The notes below the pieces were generated by a model, which worked only from the letters and a program-made list of their open reading frames with translations, searched no databases and was not told where the DNA came from. A program made the translations under genes and the position numbers. Source: Heracleum sosnowskyi (lineage: Eukaryota; Streptophyta; Magnoliopsida; Apiales; Apiaceae). Taken from it: 64,000 nt of DNA. Below, piece by piece: positions 14,101 through 28,850 of the stretch. The stretch's first letter is position 1. Each line of letters begins with the position of its first letter. The stretch covers positions 54,641,481-54,705,480 of the forward strand of contig CM061236.1 of NCBI GenBank assembly GCA_030848705.1, read 5' to 3'.

Positions 14101-17100
14101 CATCCTGGCATGATTAACATATTATCATAATATACTTGAACTTTGACCACTTTTTGGGATCCGCATATACCAGTTTCATCCGAGTCAATTTTGGTTTTAG
14201 TTTAGCCAAACAAACCAATTTAAGTCAATTTCCACCACATTAGATTGGATTTCGACCACTTCTTGGCATGATTAACATATTATCATAAAATACATCAACT
14301 ATGACCATTTTTGGGGAGTGGATTTCGACCACATCCTGGCATGATTAACATATTATCATAAAATACATCAACTATGACCATTTTTGGGGGTCCTCCAATA
14401 ACAGTTTCATCCTAGTCAATTTCGGCTCTAGTTTGGCCAAAGTCACCAATATCAGTCACTTTCCACCACTTTAGATTGGATTTCGACCACATCCGGGCAT
14501 GATTAACATATTATCATAATATACATGAACTTTGACCACTTTTTGGGATCCTTATCCGAGTCAATTTCGGTTTTAGTTTGGCCAAACAAACCAGTTTAAG
14601 TCAATTTCCACCACATTAGAGTGGATTTCGACCACATCTTGGCATGATTAACATATTATCATAATACACATGAACTTTGACCACTTTTTGGGATACTCAT
14701 ATTCCAGTTTCATCCTTGTCAATTTCGGTTTTAGTTTGGCCAAACAAACCAATTTAAGTCAATTTCCACCACATTAGAGTGGATTTCGACCACTTCTTGT
14801 CATGATTAACATATTATCATAAAATACATCAACAATGACCATTTTTTGGGGTCCTCCAATAACAGTTGCATCCGAGTCAATTTCGGCTCTAGTTTGGCCA
14901 AAGTAACCAATTTTAGTCACTTTCCACCACTTTAGATTGGATTTCGACCACATTCGGGCATGATTAACATATTATCATAATATACATGAACTTTGACCAC
15001 TTTTTGGGATCCTTATCCGAGTCAATTTCGGTTTTAGTTTGGCCAAACAAACCAGTTTAAGTCAATTTCCACCACATTAGAGTGGATTTCGACCACATCC
15101 TGGCATGATTAACATATTATCATAATACACATGAACTTTGACCACTTTTTGGGATACTCATATTCCAGTTTCATCCTTGTCAATTTCGGTTTTAGTTTGG
15201 CCAAACAAATCAATTTAAGTCAATTTCCACCACATTAGAGTGGATTTCGACCACTTCTTGGCATGATTAACATATTATCATAAAATACATCAACTATGAC
15301 CATTTTTGGGGGTCCTCCAATAACAGTTTCATCCGAGTCAATTTCGGCTCTAGTTTGGCCAAAGTAACCAATTTAAGTTACTTTCCACCACATTAGAGTG
15401 GATTTCGACCACAGCCTGGCATGATTAATATATTATCATAATTTACATCAATTTTGACCACTTTTTGGGGTCCTCTGATACCAGTTTCATCCAAGTCAAT
15501 TATGGCTCTAGTTTGGCTAAACTAACCAATTTAAGTAACTTTCCACCACATTAGAGTGGAATTCGAGCACATCCTGGCATGATTATCATATTATCATAAT
15601 TTACATCAACTTTGACCACTTTTTGGGGTCCTCTGATACCAGTTCCATCCGAGTCAATTCCGGCTCTAGTTTGGCCAACTCACCAATTTAAGTCATTTTC
15701 CACCACATTAGAGTGGATTTCGACCACATCATGGCATGATTAACATATGATCATAATATACATGAACTTTGACCACTTTTTGGGATCCTCATATACCAGT
15801 TTCATCCGAGTCAATTTCGGTTTTAGTTTAGCCAAACAAACCAATTTAAGTCAATTTCCACCACATTAGATTGGATTTCGACCACTTCTTGGCATGATTA
15901 ACATATTATCATAAAATACATCAACTATGACCATTTTTGGGGAGTGGATTTCGACCACATCCTGGCATGATTAACATATTATCATAAAATACATCAACTA
16001 TGACCATTTTTGGGGGTCCTCCAATAACAGTTTCATCCTAGTCAATTTCGGCTCTAGTTTGGCCAAAGTCACCAATATCAGTCACTTTCCACCACTTTAG
16101 ATTGGATTTCGACCACATCCGGGCATGATTAACATATTATCATAATATACATGAACTTTGACCACTTTTTGGGATCCTTATCCGAGTCAATTTCGGTTTT
16201 AGTTTGGCCAAACAAACCAGTTTAAGTCAATTTCCACCACATTAGAGTGGATTTCGACCACATCTTGGCATGATTAACATATTATCATAATACACATGAA
16301 CTTTGACCACTTTTTGGGATACTCATATTCCAGTTTCATCCTTGTCAATTTCGGTTTTAGTTTGGCCAAACAAACCAATTTAAGTCAATTTCCACCACAT
16401 TAGAGTGGATTTCGACCACTTCTTGTCATGATTAACATATTATCATAAAATACATCAACAATGACCATTTTTTGGGGTCCTCCAATAACAGTTGCATCCG
16501 AGTCAATTTCGGCTCTAGTTTGGCCAAAGTAACCAATTTTAGTCACTTTCCACCACTTTAGATTGGATTTCGACCACATTCGGGCATGATTAACATATTA
16601 TCATAATATACATGAACTTTGACCACTTTTTGGGATCCTTATCCAAGTCAATTTCGGTTTTAGTTTGGCCAAACAAACCAGTTTAAGTCAATTTCCACCA
16701 CATTAGAGTGGATTTCGACCACATCCTGGCATGATTAACATATTATCATAATACACATGAACTTTGACCACTTTTTGGGATACTCATATTCCAGTTTCAT
16801 CCTTGTCAATTTCGGTTTTAGTTTGGCCAAACAAATCAATTTAAGTCAATTTCCACCACATTAGAGTGGATTTCGACCACTTCTTGGCATGATTAACATA
16901 TTATCATAAAATACATCAACTATGACCATTTTTGGGGGTCCTCCAATAACAGTTTCATCCGAGTCAATTTCGGCTCTAGTTTGGCCAAAGTAACCAATTT
17001 AAGTTACTTTCCACCACATTAGAGTGGATTTCGACCACAGCCTGGCATGATTAATATATTATCATAATTTACATCAATTTTGACCACTTTTTGGGGTCCT

Positions 17101-20100
17101 CTGATACCAGTTTCATCCAAGTCAATTATGGCTCTAGTTTGGCTAAACTAACCAATTTAAGTAACTTTCCACCACATTAGAGTGGAATTCGAGCACATCC
17201 TGGCATGATTATCATATTATCATAATTTACATCAACTTTGACCACTTTTTGGGGTCCTCTGATACCAGTTCCATCCGAGTCAATTCCGGCTCTAGTTTGG
17301 CCAACTCACCAATTTAAGTCATTTTCCACCACATTAGAGTGGATTTCGACCACATCATGGCATGATTAACATATGATCATAATATACATGAACTTTGACC
17401 ACTTTTTGGGATCCTCATATACCAGTTTCATCCGAGTCAATTTCGGTTTTAGTTTAGCCAAACAAACCAATTTAAGTCAATTTCCACCACATTAGATTGG
17501 ATTTTGACCAATTCTTGGCATGATTAACATATTATCATAAAATACATCAACTATGACCATTTTTGGGGAGTGGATTTCGACCACATCCTGGCATGATTAA
17601 CATATTATCATAAAATACATCAACTATGACCATTTTTGGGGGTCCTCCAATAACAGTTTCATCCGAGTCAATTTCGGCTCTAGTTTGGCCAAAGTAACCA
17701 ATATCAGTCACTTTCCACCACTTTAGATTGGATTTCGACCACATCCGGGCATGATTAACATATTATCATAATATACATGAACTTTGACCACTTTTTGGGA
17801 TCCTTATCCGAGTCAATTTCGGTTTTAGTTTGGCCAAACAAACCAGTTTAAGTCAATTTCCACCACATTAGAGTGGATTTCGACCACATCTTGGCATGAT
17901 TAACATATTATCATAATACACATGAACTTTGACCACTTTTTGGGATACTCATATTCCAGTTTCATCCTTGTCAATTTCGGTTTTAGTTTGGCCAAACAAA
18001 CCAATTTAAGTCAATTTCCACCACATTAGAGTGGATTTCGACCACTTCTTGGCATGATTAACATATTATCATAAAATACATCAACTATGACCATTTTTGG
18101 GGGTCCTCCAATAACAGTTTCATCCGAGTCAATTTCGGCTCTAGTTTGGCCAAAGTAACCAATTTAAGTTACTTTCCACCACATTAGAGTGGATTTCGAC
18201 CACAGCCTGGCATGATTAATATATTATCATAATTTACATCAATTTTGACCACTTTTTGGGGTCCTCTGATACCAGTTTCATCCAAGTCAATTATGGCTCT
18301 AGTTTGGCTAAACTAACCAATTTAAGTAACTTTCCACCACATTAGAGTGGAATTCGAGCACATCCTGGCATGATTATCACATTATCATAATTTACATCAA
18401 CTTTGACCACTTTTTGGGGTCCTCTGATACCAGTTCCATCCGAGTCAATTTCGGCTCTAGTTTGGCCAACTCACCAATTTAAGTCATTTTCCACCACATT
18501 AGAGTGGATTTCGACCACATCATGGCATGATTAACATATTATCATAATATACATGAACTTTGACCACTTTTTGGGATCCTCATATACCAGTTTCATCCGA
18601 GTCAATTTCGGTTTTAGTTTAGCCAAACAAACCAATTTGAGTCATTTTCCACCACATTAGAGTGGATTTCGACCACTTCTTGTCATGATTAACATATTAT
18701 CATAAAATACATCAACTATGACCATTTTTGGGGGTCCTCCAATAACAGTTTCATCCGAGTCAATTTCGGCTCTAGTTTGGCCAAAGTAACCAATTTAAGT
18801 TACTTTCCCCCACTTTAGAGTGGATTTCGACCACATCCTGACATGATTAACATATTATCATAATATACTTGAACTTTGACCACTTTTTGGGATCCGCATA
18901 TACCAGTTTCATCCGAGTCAATTTTGGTTTTAGTTTAGCCAAACAAACCAATTTAAGTCAATTTCCACCACATTAGATTGGATTTCGACCACTTCTTGGC
19001 ATGATTAACATATTATCATAAAATACATCAACTATGACCATTTTTGGGGAGTGGATTTCGACCACATCCTGGCATGATTAACATATTATCATAAAATACA
19101 TCAACTATGACCATTTTTGGGGGTCCTCCAATAACAGTTTCATCCTAGTCAATTTCGGCTCTAGTTTGGCCAAAGTCACCAATATCAGTCACTTTCCACC
19201 ACTTTAGATTGGATTTCGACCACATCCGGGCATGATTAACATATTATCATAATATACATGAACTTTGACCACTTTTTGGGATCCTTATCCGAGTCAATTT
19301 CGGTTTTAGTTTGGCCAAACAAACCAGTTTAAGTCAATTTCCACCACATTAGAGTGGATTTCGACCACATCTTGGCATGATTAACATATTATCATAATAC
19401 ACATGAACTTTGACCACTTTTTGGGATACTCATATTCCAGTTTCATCCTTGTCAATTTCGGTTTTAGTTTGGCCAAACAAACCAATTTAAGTCAATTTCC
19501 ACCACATTAGAGTGGATTTCGACCACTTCTTGGCATGATTAACATATTATCATAAAATACATCAACTATGACCATTTTTGGGGGTCCTCCAATAACAGTT
19601 TCATCCGAGTCAATTTCGGCTCTAGTTTGGCCAAAGTAACCAATTTAAGTTACTTTCCACCACATTAGAGTGGATTTCGACCACAGCCTGGCATGATTAA
19701 TATATTATCATAATTTACATCAATTTTGACCACTTTTTGGGGTCCTCTGATACCAGTTTCATCCAAGTCAATTATGGCTCTAGTTTGGCTAAACTAACCA
19801 ATTTAGGTAACTTTCCACCACATTAGAGTGGAATTCGAGCACATCCTGGCATGATTATCATATTATCATAATTTACATCAACTTTGACCACTTTTTGGGG
19901 TCCTCTGATACCAGTTCCATCCGAGTCAATTTCGCCTCTAGTTTGGCCAACTCACCAATTTAAGTCATTTTCCACCACATTAGAGTGGATTTCGACCACA
20001 TCATGGCATGATTAACATATTATCATAATATACATGAACTTTGACCACTTTTTGGGATCCTCATATACCAGTTTCATCGAGTCAATTTCGGTTTTAGTTT

Positions 20101-20525
20101 AGCCAAACAAACCAATTTGAGTCATTTTCCACCACATTAGAGTGGATTTCGACCACTTCTTGTCATGATTAACATATTATCATAAAATACATCAACTATG
20201 ACCATTTTTGGGGGTCCTCCAATAACAGTTTCATCCGAGTCAATTTCGGCTCTAGTTTGGCCAAAGTAACCAATTTAAGTCACTTTCCACCACTTTAGAG
20301 TGGATTTCGACCACATCCTGGCATGATTAACATATTATCATAATATACTTGAACTTTGACCACTTTTTGGGATCCTCATATACCAGTTTCATCCGAGTCA
20401 ATTTTGGTTTTAGTTTAGCCAAACAAACCAATTTAAGTCAATTTCCACCACATTAGATTGGATTTCGACCACTTCTTGGCGTGATTAACATATTATCATA
20501 AAATACATCAACTATGACCATTTTT
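8161..20525. repeat. Satellite zone II: 3,107-bp higher-order repeat with 13-bp deletion variant
   Basis: Two markers define the zone. One is a 13-bp deletion turning GGGATCCTTATATACC... into GGGATCCTTATCCGAG (e.g. 8161, 9959, 13064, 15006, 19282). The other is the GGGGAGTGG junction at about 9725, 11206, 12832, 14313, 15939, 17565, 19046 and 20526. Junction spacings are 1481, 1626, 1481, 1626, 1626, 1481 and 1480 bp, so two block sizes (a, b) occur in the order a b a b b a a. Junctions 9725, 12832 and 15939, and likewise 11206 and 14313, are exactly 3,107 bp apart. The blocks correspond to nine and ten monomers plus the partial monomer, shortened by one or two of the 13-bp deletions. Confidence 0.85.
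9707..9904. repeat. Example of the recurrent partial-monomer junction
   Basis: A full monomer runs to CCATTTTTGGGG and is then joined, at about 9725-9729, to AGTGGATTTCGACC from the middle of the unit. The array then continues normally to CCATTTTTGGGGGTCC. The result is an extra copy of roughly unit positions 74-146 (about 72 bp). The same join is seen 23 times in the window. It creates a 65-codon antisense open frame in most copies, which explains why that frame repeats. Copies carrying TCCTAGTC instead of TCCGAGTC (e.g. near 11,300, 14,410, 16,040 and 19,150) have a stop in that frame. I regard the frame as a by-product of the join, not a gene. Confidence 0.85.
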
Positions 20526-23500
20526 GTGGAGTGGATTTCGACCACATCCTGGCATGATTAACATATTATCATAAAATACATCAACTATGACCATTTTTGG
20601 GGGTCCTCCAATAACAGTTTCATCCGAGTCAATTTCGGCTCTAGTTTGGCCAAAGTAACCAATATCAGTCACTTTCCACCACTTTAGATTGGATTTCGAC
20701 CACATCCTGGCATGATTAACATATTATCATAATATACATGAACTTTGACCACTTTTTGTCCTTATATACCAGTTTCATCCGAGTCAATTTCGGTTTTAGT
20801 TTGGCCAAACAAACCAATTTAAGTTAATTTTCACCACATTAGAGTGGATTTCGACCACTTCCTGGCGTGATTAACATATTATCAGAATTTACATCAACTA
20901 TGACCATTTTTTGGGGTCCTCCAAAAACAGTTTCACCCGAGTCAATTTCGGCTCTAGTTTGGCCAAACTAACCAATTTAAGTCACTTTCCACCACTTTAG
21001 AGTGGATTTCGACCACATCCTGGCATGATTGACATATGATCATAATATACTTGATCTTTGACCACTTTTTGGGATCCTCATATACCAGTTTCATCCGAGT
21101 CAATTTCGGTTTTAGTTTAGCCAAACAAACCAATTTAAGTCAATTTACACCACATTAGAGTGGATTTCGACCACTTCTTGGCATGATTAACATATTATAA
21201 TAAAATACATCAACTATGACCATTTTTGGGGGTCCTCCAATAACAGTTTCATCCGAGTCAATTTCGGCCCTACTTTGGCCAAAGTAACCAATTTAAGTCA
21301 CTTTTCACCACATTAGAGTGGATTTCGACCACATCATGGCATGATTAATATATTATCATAATTTACATCAACTTTGACCAGTTTTTGGGGTCCTCTGATA
21401 CCAGTTTCATTCAAGTCAATTATGGCTCTAGTTTGGCTAAACTAACCAATTTAAGTAACTTTCCACCACATTAGAGTGGAATTCGAGCACATCCTGGCAT
21501 GATTATCATATTATCAAATTTTACATCAACTTTGACCACTTTTTGGGGTCCTCTGATACCAGTTCCATCCGAGTCAATTTCGGCTCTAGTTTGGCCAACT
21601 CACCAATTTAAGTCACTTTCCACCACATTAGAGTGGATTTCGACCAAATCCTGGCATGATTAACATATTATCATAATATACATGAACTTTGACCACTTTT
21701 TGGGATCCTCATATACCAGTTTCATCCGATTCAATTTCAGTTTTAGTTTAGCCAAACAAACCAATTTAAGTCAATTTCTACCACATTAGAGTGAATTTCG
21801 ACCACTTCTTGTCATGATTAACATATTATCATAAAATACATCAACTATGACCATTTTTTGGGGTCCTCCAATAACAGTTTCATCCGAGTCAATTTCGGCT
21901 CTAGTTTGGCCAAAGTAACCAATTTTAGTCACTTTCCACCACTTTAGATTGGATTTCGACCACATCCGGGCATGATTAACATATTATCATAATATACATG
22001 AACTTTGACCACTTTTTCGGATCCTTATATACCAGTTTCATCCGAGTCAATTTTGGTTTTAGTTTGGCCAAACAAACCAGTTTAAATCAATTTCAACCAC
22101 ATTAGAGTGGATTTTGACCAGATCCTGGCATGATTAACATATTATCATAATATACATGAACTTTGACCACTTTTTGGGATACTCATATACCAGTTTCATC
22201 CTTGTCAATTTCGGTTTTAGTTTGGCCAAACAAACCAATTTAAGTCAATTTCCACCACATTAGAGTGGATTTCGAGCACTTCTTGGCATGATTAACGTAT
22301 TATCATAAAATACATCAACTATGACCATTTTTGGGGGTCCTCCAATAACAGTTTCATCCGAGTCAATTTCGGCTCTAGTTTGGCCAAAGTAACCAATTTC
22401 AGTCACTTTCCATCACTTTAGATTGGATTTCGATCACATCCTGGCATGATTAACATATTATCATTATATACATGAACTTTGACCACTTTTTGTCCTTATA
22501 TACCAGTTTCATCCGAGTCAATTTCGGTTTTAGTTTGGCCAAACAAACCAATTTAAGTCAATTTCCACCACATTAGAGTGGATTTCGACCACTTCCTGGC
22601 ATGATTAACATATTATCATAATATACATGAACTTTGACCACTTATTGGGATCCTCATATACCAGTTTCATCCGAGTCAATTTCGGTTTTAGTTTAGCCAA
22701 ACAAACCAATTTGAGTCATTTTCCACCACATTAGAGTGGATTTCGACCACTTCTTGTCATGATTAACATATTATCATAAAATACATCAACTATGACCATT
22801 TTTGGGGTCCTCCAATAACAGTTTCATCCGAGTCAATTTCGGCTCTAGTTTGGCCAAAGTAACCAATTTAAGTAACTTTCCACCACTTTAGATTGGATTT
22901 CGACCACATCCTGGCATGATTAAAATTTTATCATAATATACATGAACTTTGACCACTTTTTGGGATCCTTATATACCAGTTTCATCCGAGTCAATTTCGG
23001 TTTTAGTTTGGCCAAACAAACCAATTTAAGTCAATTTCCACCACATTAGAGTGGATTTCGACCACTTCCTGGCATGATTAACATATTATCAGAATTTACA
23101 TCAACTATGACCATTTTTTGGGGTCCTCCAATAACAGTTTCACCCGAGTCAATTTCGGCTCTAGTTTGGCCAAACTAACCAATTTAAGTCACTTTCCACC
23201 ACTTTAGAGTGGATTTCGACCACATCCTGGCATGATTAACATATTATCATAATATACTTGAACTTTGACCACTTTTTGGGATCCTCATATACCAGTTTCA
23301 TCCGAGTCAATTTCGGTTTTAGTTTAGCCAAACAAACCAATTTAAGTCAATATCCACCACATTAGATTGGATTTCTACCACTTCTTGGCATGATTAACAT
23401 ATTATCATAAAATACATCAACTATGACCATTTTTGGGGAGTGGATTTCGACCACATCCTGGCATGATTAACATATTATCATAAAATACATCAACTATGAC

Positions 23501-24999
23501 CATTTTTGGGGGTCCTCCAATAACAGTTTCATCCGAGTCAATTTCGGCTCTAGTTTGGCCAAAGCAACCAATTTCAGTCACTTTCCACCACTTTAGATTG
23601 GATTTTGACCACATCCGGGCATGATTAACATATTATCATAATATACATGAACTTTGACCACTTTTTGGGATCCTTATATACCAGTTTCATCCGAGTCAAT
23701 TTCGGTTTTAGTTTGGCCAAACAAACCAGTTTAAGTCAATTTCCACCACATTAGAGTGGATTTCGACCACATCCTGGCATGATTAACATATTATCATAAT
23801 ACACATGAACTTTGACCACTTTTTGGGATACTCATATTCCAGTTTCATCCTTGTCAATTTCTGTTTTAGTTTGGCCAAACAAACCAATTTAAGTCAATTT
23901 CCACCACATTAGAGTGGATTTCAACCACTTCTTGGCATGATTAACATATTATCATAAAATACATCAACTATGACCATTTTTGGGGGTCCTCCAATAACAG
24001 TTTCATCCGAGTCAATTTCGGCTCTAGTTTGGCCAAAGTAACCAATTTAAGTCACTTTCCACCACATTAGAGTGGATTTCGACCACATCCTGGCATGATT
24101 AATATATTATCATAATTTACATCAATTTTGACCACTTTTTGGGGTCCTCTGATACCAGTTTCATCCAAGTCAATTATGGCTCTAGTTTGGCTAAACTAAC
24201 CAATTTAAGTAACTTTCCACCACATTAGAGTGGAATTCGAGCACATCCTGGCATGATTATCATATTATCATAATTTACATCAACTTTGACCACTTTTTGG
24301 GGTCCTCTGATACCAGTTCCATCCGAGTCAATTTCGGCTCTAGTTTGGCCAAAGTAACCAATTTCAATCACTTTCCACCACTTTAGATTGGATTTCGATC
24401 ACATCCTGGCATGATTAACATATTATCATAATATACATGAACTTTGACCACATTTTGTCCTTATATACCAGTTTCATCCGAGTCAATTTCGGTTTTAGTT
24501 TGGCCAAACAAACCAATTTAAGTCAATTTCCACCACATTAGAGTGGATTTCGACCACTTCCTGGCATGATTAACATATTATCATAATATACATGAACTTT
24601 GACCACTTTTTGGGATCCTCATATACCAGTTTCATCCGAGTCAATTTCGGTTTTAGTTTAGCCAAACAAACCAATTTGAGTCATTTTCCACCACTTTAGA
24701 GTGGATTTCGACCACTTCTTGTCATGATTAACATATTATCATAAAATACATCAACTATGACCATTTTTGGGGGTCCTCCAATAACAGTTTCATCTGAGTC
24801 AATTTCGGCTCTAGTTTGGCCAAAGTAACCAATTTAAGTAACTTTCCACCACTTTAGATTGGATTTCGACCACATCCTGGCATGATTAAAATATTATCAT
24901 AATATACATGAACTTTGACCACTTTTTGGGATCCTCATATACCAGTTTCATCCGAGTCAATTTCGGTTTTAGTTTAGCCAAACAAACCAATTTGAGTCA

Positions 25000-27900
25000 T
25001 TTTCCACCACATTAGAGTGGATTTCGACCACTTCTTGTCATGATTAACATATTATCATAAAATACATCAACTATGACCATTTTTGGGGGTCCTCCAATAA
25101 CAGTTTCATCCGAGTCAATTTCGGATCTAGTTTGGCCAAAGTAACCAATTTAAGTCACTTTCCACCACTTTAGAGTGGATTTCGACCACATCCTGGCATG
25201 ATTAACATATTATCATAATATACTTGAACTTTGACCACTTTTTGGGATCCTCATATACCAGTTTCATCCGAGTCAATTTTGGTTTTAGTTTAGCCAAACA
25301 AACCAATTTAAGTCAATTTCCACCACATTAGATTGGATTTCGACCACTTCTTGGCATGATTAACATATTATCATAAAATACATCAACTATGACCATTTTT
25401 GGGGAGTGGATTTCGACCACATCCTGGCATGATTAACATATTATCATAAAATACATCAACTATGACCATTTTTGGGGGTCCTCCAATAACAGTTTCATCC
25501 GAGTCAATTTCGGCTCTAGTTTGGCCAAAGTAACCAATATCAGTCACTTTCCACCACTTTAGATTGGATTTCGACCACATCCTGGCATGATTAACATATT
25601 ATCATAATATATATGAACTTTGACCACTTTTTGTCCTTATATACCAGTTTCATCCGAGTCAATTTCGGTTTTAGTTTGGCCAAACAAACCAATTTAAGTT
25701 AATTTTCACCACATTAGAGTGGATTTCGACCACTTCCTGGCATGATTAACATATTATCAGAATTTACATCAACTATGACCATTTTTTGGGGTCCTCCAAA
25801 AACAGTTTCACCCGAGTCAATTTCGGCTCTAGTTTGGCCAAACTAACCAATTTTAGTCACTTTCCACCACTTTAGAGTGGATTTCGACCACATCCTGGCA
25901 TGATTAACATATTATCATAATATACTTGATCTTTGACCACTTTTTGGGATCCTCATATACCAGTTTCATCCGAGTCAATTTCGGTTTTAGTTTAGCCAAA
26001 CAAACCAATTTAAGTCAATTTACACCACATTAGAGTGGATTTCGACCACTTCTTGGCATGATTAACATATTATAATAAAATACATCAACTATGACCATTT
26101 TTGGGGGTCCTCCAATAACAGTTTCATCCGAGTCAATTTCGGCCCTACTTTGGCCAAAGTAACCAATTTAAGTCACTTTTCACCACATTAGAGTGGATTT
26201 CGACCACATCATGGCATGATTAATATATTATCATAATTTACATCAACTTTGACCAGTTTTTGGGGTCCTCTGATACCAGTTTCATTCAAGTCAATTATGG
26301 CTCTAGTTTGGCTAAACTAACCAATTTAAGTAACTTTCCACCACATTAGAGTGGAATTCGAGCACATCCTGGCATGATTATCATATTATCAAATTTTACA
26401 TCAACTTTGACCACTTTTTGGGGTCCTCTGATACCAGTTCCATCCGAGTCAATTTCGGCTCTAGTTTGGCCAACTCACCAATTTAAGTCACTTTCCACCA
26501 CATTAGAGTGGATTTCGACCAAATCCTGGCATGATTAACATATTATCATAATATACATGAACTTTGACCACTTTTTGGGATCCTCATATACCAGTTTCAT
26601 CCGATTCAATTTCAGTTTTAGTTTAGCCAAACAAACCAATTTAAGTCAATTTCTACCACATTAGAGTGAATTTCGACCACTTCTTGTCATGATTAACATA
26701 TTATCATAAAATACATCAACTATGACCATTTTTTGGGGTCCTCCAATAACAGTTTCATCCGAGTCAATTTCGGCTCTAGTTTGGCCAAAGTAACCAATTT
26801 TAGTCACTTTCCACCACTTTAGATTGGATTTCGACCACATCCTGGCATGATTAACATATTATCATAATATACATGAACTTTGACCACTTTTTCGGATCCT
26901 TATATACCAGTTTCATCCGAGTCAATTTTGGTTTTAGTTTGGCCAAACAAACCAGTTTAAATCAATTTCAACCACATTAGAGTGGATTTCGACCAGATCC
27001 TGGCATGATTAACATATTATCATAATATACATGAACTTTGACCACTTTTTGGGATACTCATATACCAGTTTCATCCTTGTCAATTTCGGTTTTAGTTTGG
27101 CCAAACAAACCAATTTAAGTCAATTTCCACCACATTAGAGTGGATTTCGAGCACTTCTTGGCATGATTAACGTATTATCATAAAATACATCAACTATGAC
27201 CATTTTTGGGGGTCCTCCAATAACAGTTTCATCCGAGTCAATTTCGGCTCTAGTTTGGCCAAAGTAACCAATTTCAGTCACTTTCCACCACTTTAGATTG
27301 GATTTCGATCACATCCTGGCATGATTAACATATTATCATTATATACATGAACTTTGACCACTTTTTGTCCTTATATACCAGTTTCATCCGAGTCAATTTC
27401 GGTTTTAGTTTGGCCAAACAAACCAATTTAAGTCAATTTCCACCACATTAGAGTGGATTTCGACCACTTCCTGGCATGATTAACATATTATCATAATATA
27501 CATGAACTTTGACCACTTATTGGGATCCTCATATACCAGTTTCATCCGAGTCAATTTCGGTTTTAGTTTAGCCAAACAAACCAATTTGAGTCATTTTCCA
27601 CCACATTAGAGTGGATTTCGACCACTTCTTGTCATGATTAACATATTATCATAAAATACATCAACTATGACCATTTTTGGGGGTCCTCCAATAACAGTTT
27701 CATCCGAGTCAATTTCGGCTCTAGTTTGGCCAAAGTAACCAATTTAAGTAACTTTCCACCACTTTAGATTGGATTTCGACCACATCCTGGCATGATTAAA
27801 ATTTTATCATAATATACATGAACTTTGACCACTTTTTGGGATCCTTATATACCAGTTTCATCCGAGTCAATTTCGGTTTTAGTTTGGCCAAACAAACCAA

Positions 27901-28850
27901 TTTAAGTCAATTTCCACCACATTAGAGTGGATGTCGACCACTTCCTGGCATGATTAACATATTATCAGAATTTACATCAACTATGACCATTTTTTGGGGT
28001 CCTCCAATAACAGTTTCACCCGAGTCAATTTCGGCTCTAGTTTGGCCAAACTAACCAATTTAAGTCACTTTTCACCACTTTAGAGTGGATTTCGACCACA
28101 TCCTGGCATGATTAACATATTATCATAATATACTTGAACTTTGACCACTTTTTGGGATCCTCATATACCAGTTTCATCCGAGTCAATTTCGGTTTTAGTT
28201 TAGCCAAACAAACCAATTTAAGTCAATATCCACCACATTAGATTGGATTTCGACCACTTCTTGGCATGATTAACATATTATCATAAAATACATCAACTAT
28301 GACCATTTTTGGGGAGTGGATTTCGACCACATCCTGGCATGATTAACATATTATCATAAAATACATCAACTATGACCATTTTTGGGGGTCCTCCAATAAC
28401 AGTTTCATCCGAGTCAATTTCGGCTCTAGTTTGGCCAAAGCAACCAATTTCAGTCACTTTCCACCACTTTAGATTGGATTTCGACCACATCCGGGCATGA
28501 TTAACATATTATCATAATATACATGAACTTTGACCACTTTTTGGGATCCTTATATACCAGTTTCATCCGAGTCAATTTCGGTTTTAGTTTGGCCAAACAA
28601 ACCAGTTTAAGTCAATTTCCACCACATTAGAGTGGATTTCGACCACATCCTGGCATGATTAACATATTATCATAATACACATGAACTTTGACCACTTTTT
28701 GGGATACTCATATTCCAGTTTCATCCTTGTCAATTTCTGTTTTAGTTTGGCCAAACAAACCAATTTAAGTCAATTTCCACCACATTAGAGTGGATTTCGA
28801 CCACTTCTTGGCATGATTAACATATTATCATAAAATACATCAACTATGAC
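25000..28850. repeat. Segmental duplication of ~20.1-24.0 kb (offset ~4,875 bp)
   Basis: Junctions at 20526 and 23435 reappear at 25401 and 28311, with offsets of 4,875 and 4,876. Private variants travel with them: TTAATTTTCACCACATT (20,825 and 25,700), TTATCAAATTTTACATC (21,515 and 26,388), CACTTTTTCGGATCC (22,010 and 26,887), TGATTAACGTATTATC (22,290 and 27,166), ATTATCATTATATACATG (22,460 and 27,335) and CAATTTCTGTTTTAG (23,860 and 28,733). Both ends are approximate because they lie inside near-identical monomers. Confidence 0.8.
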
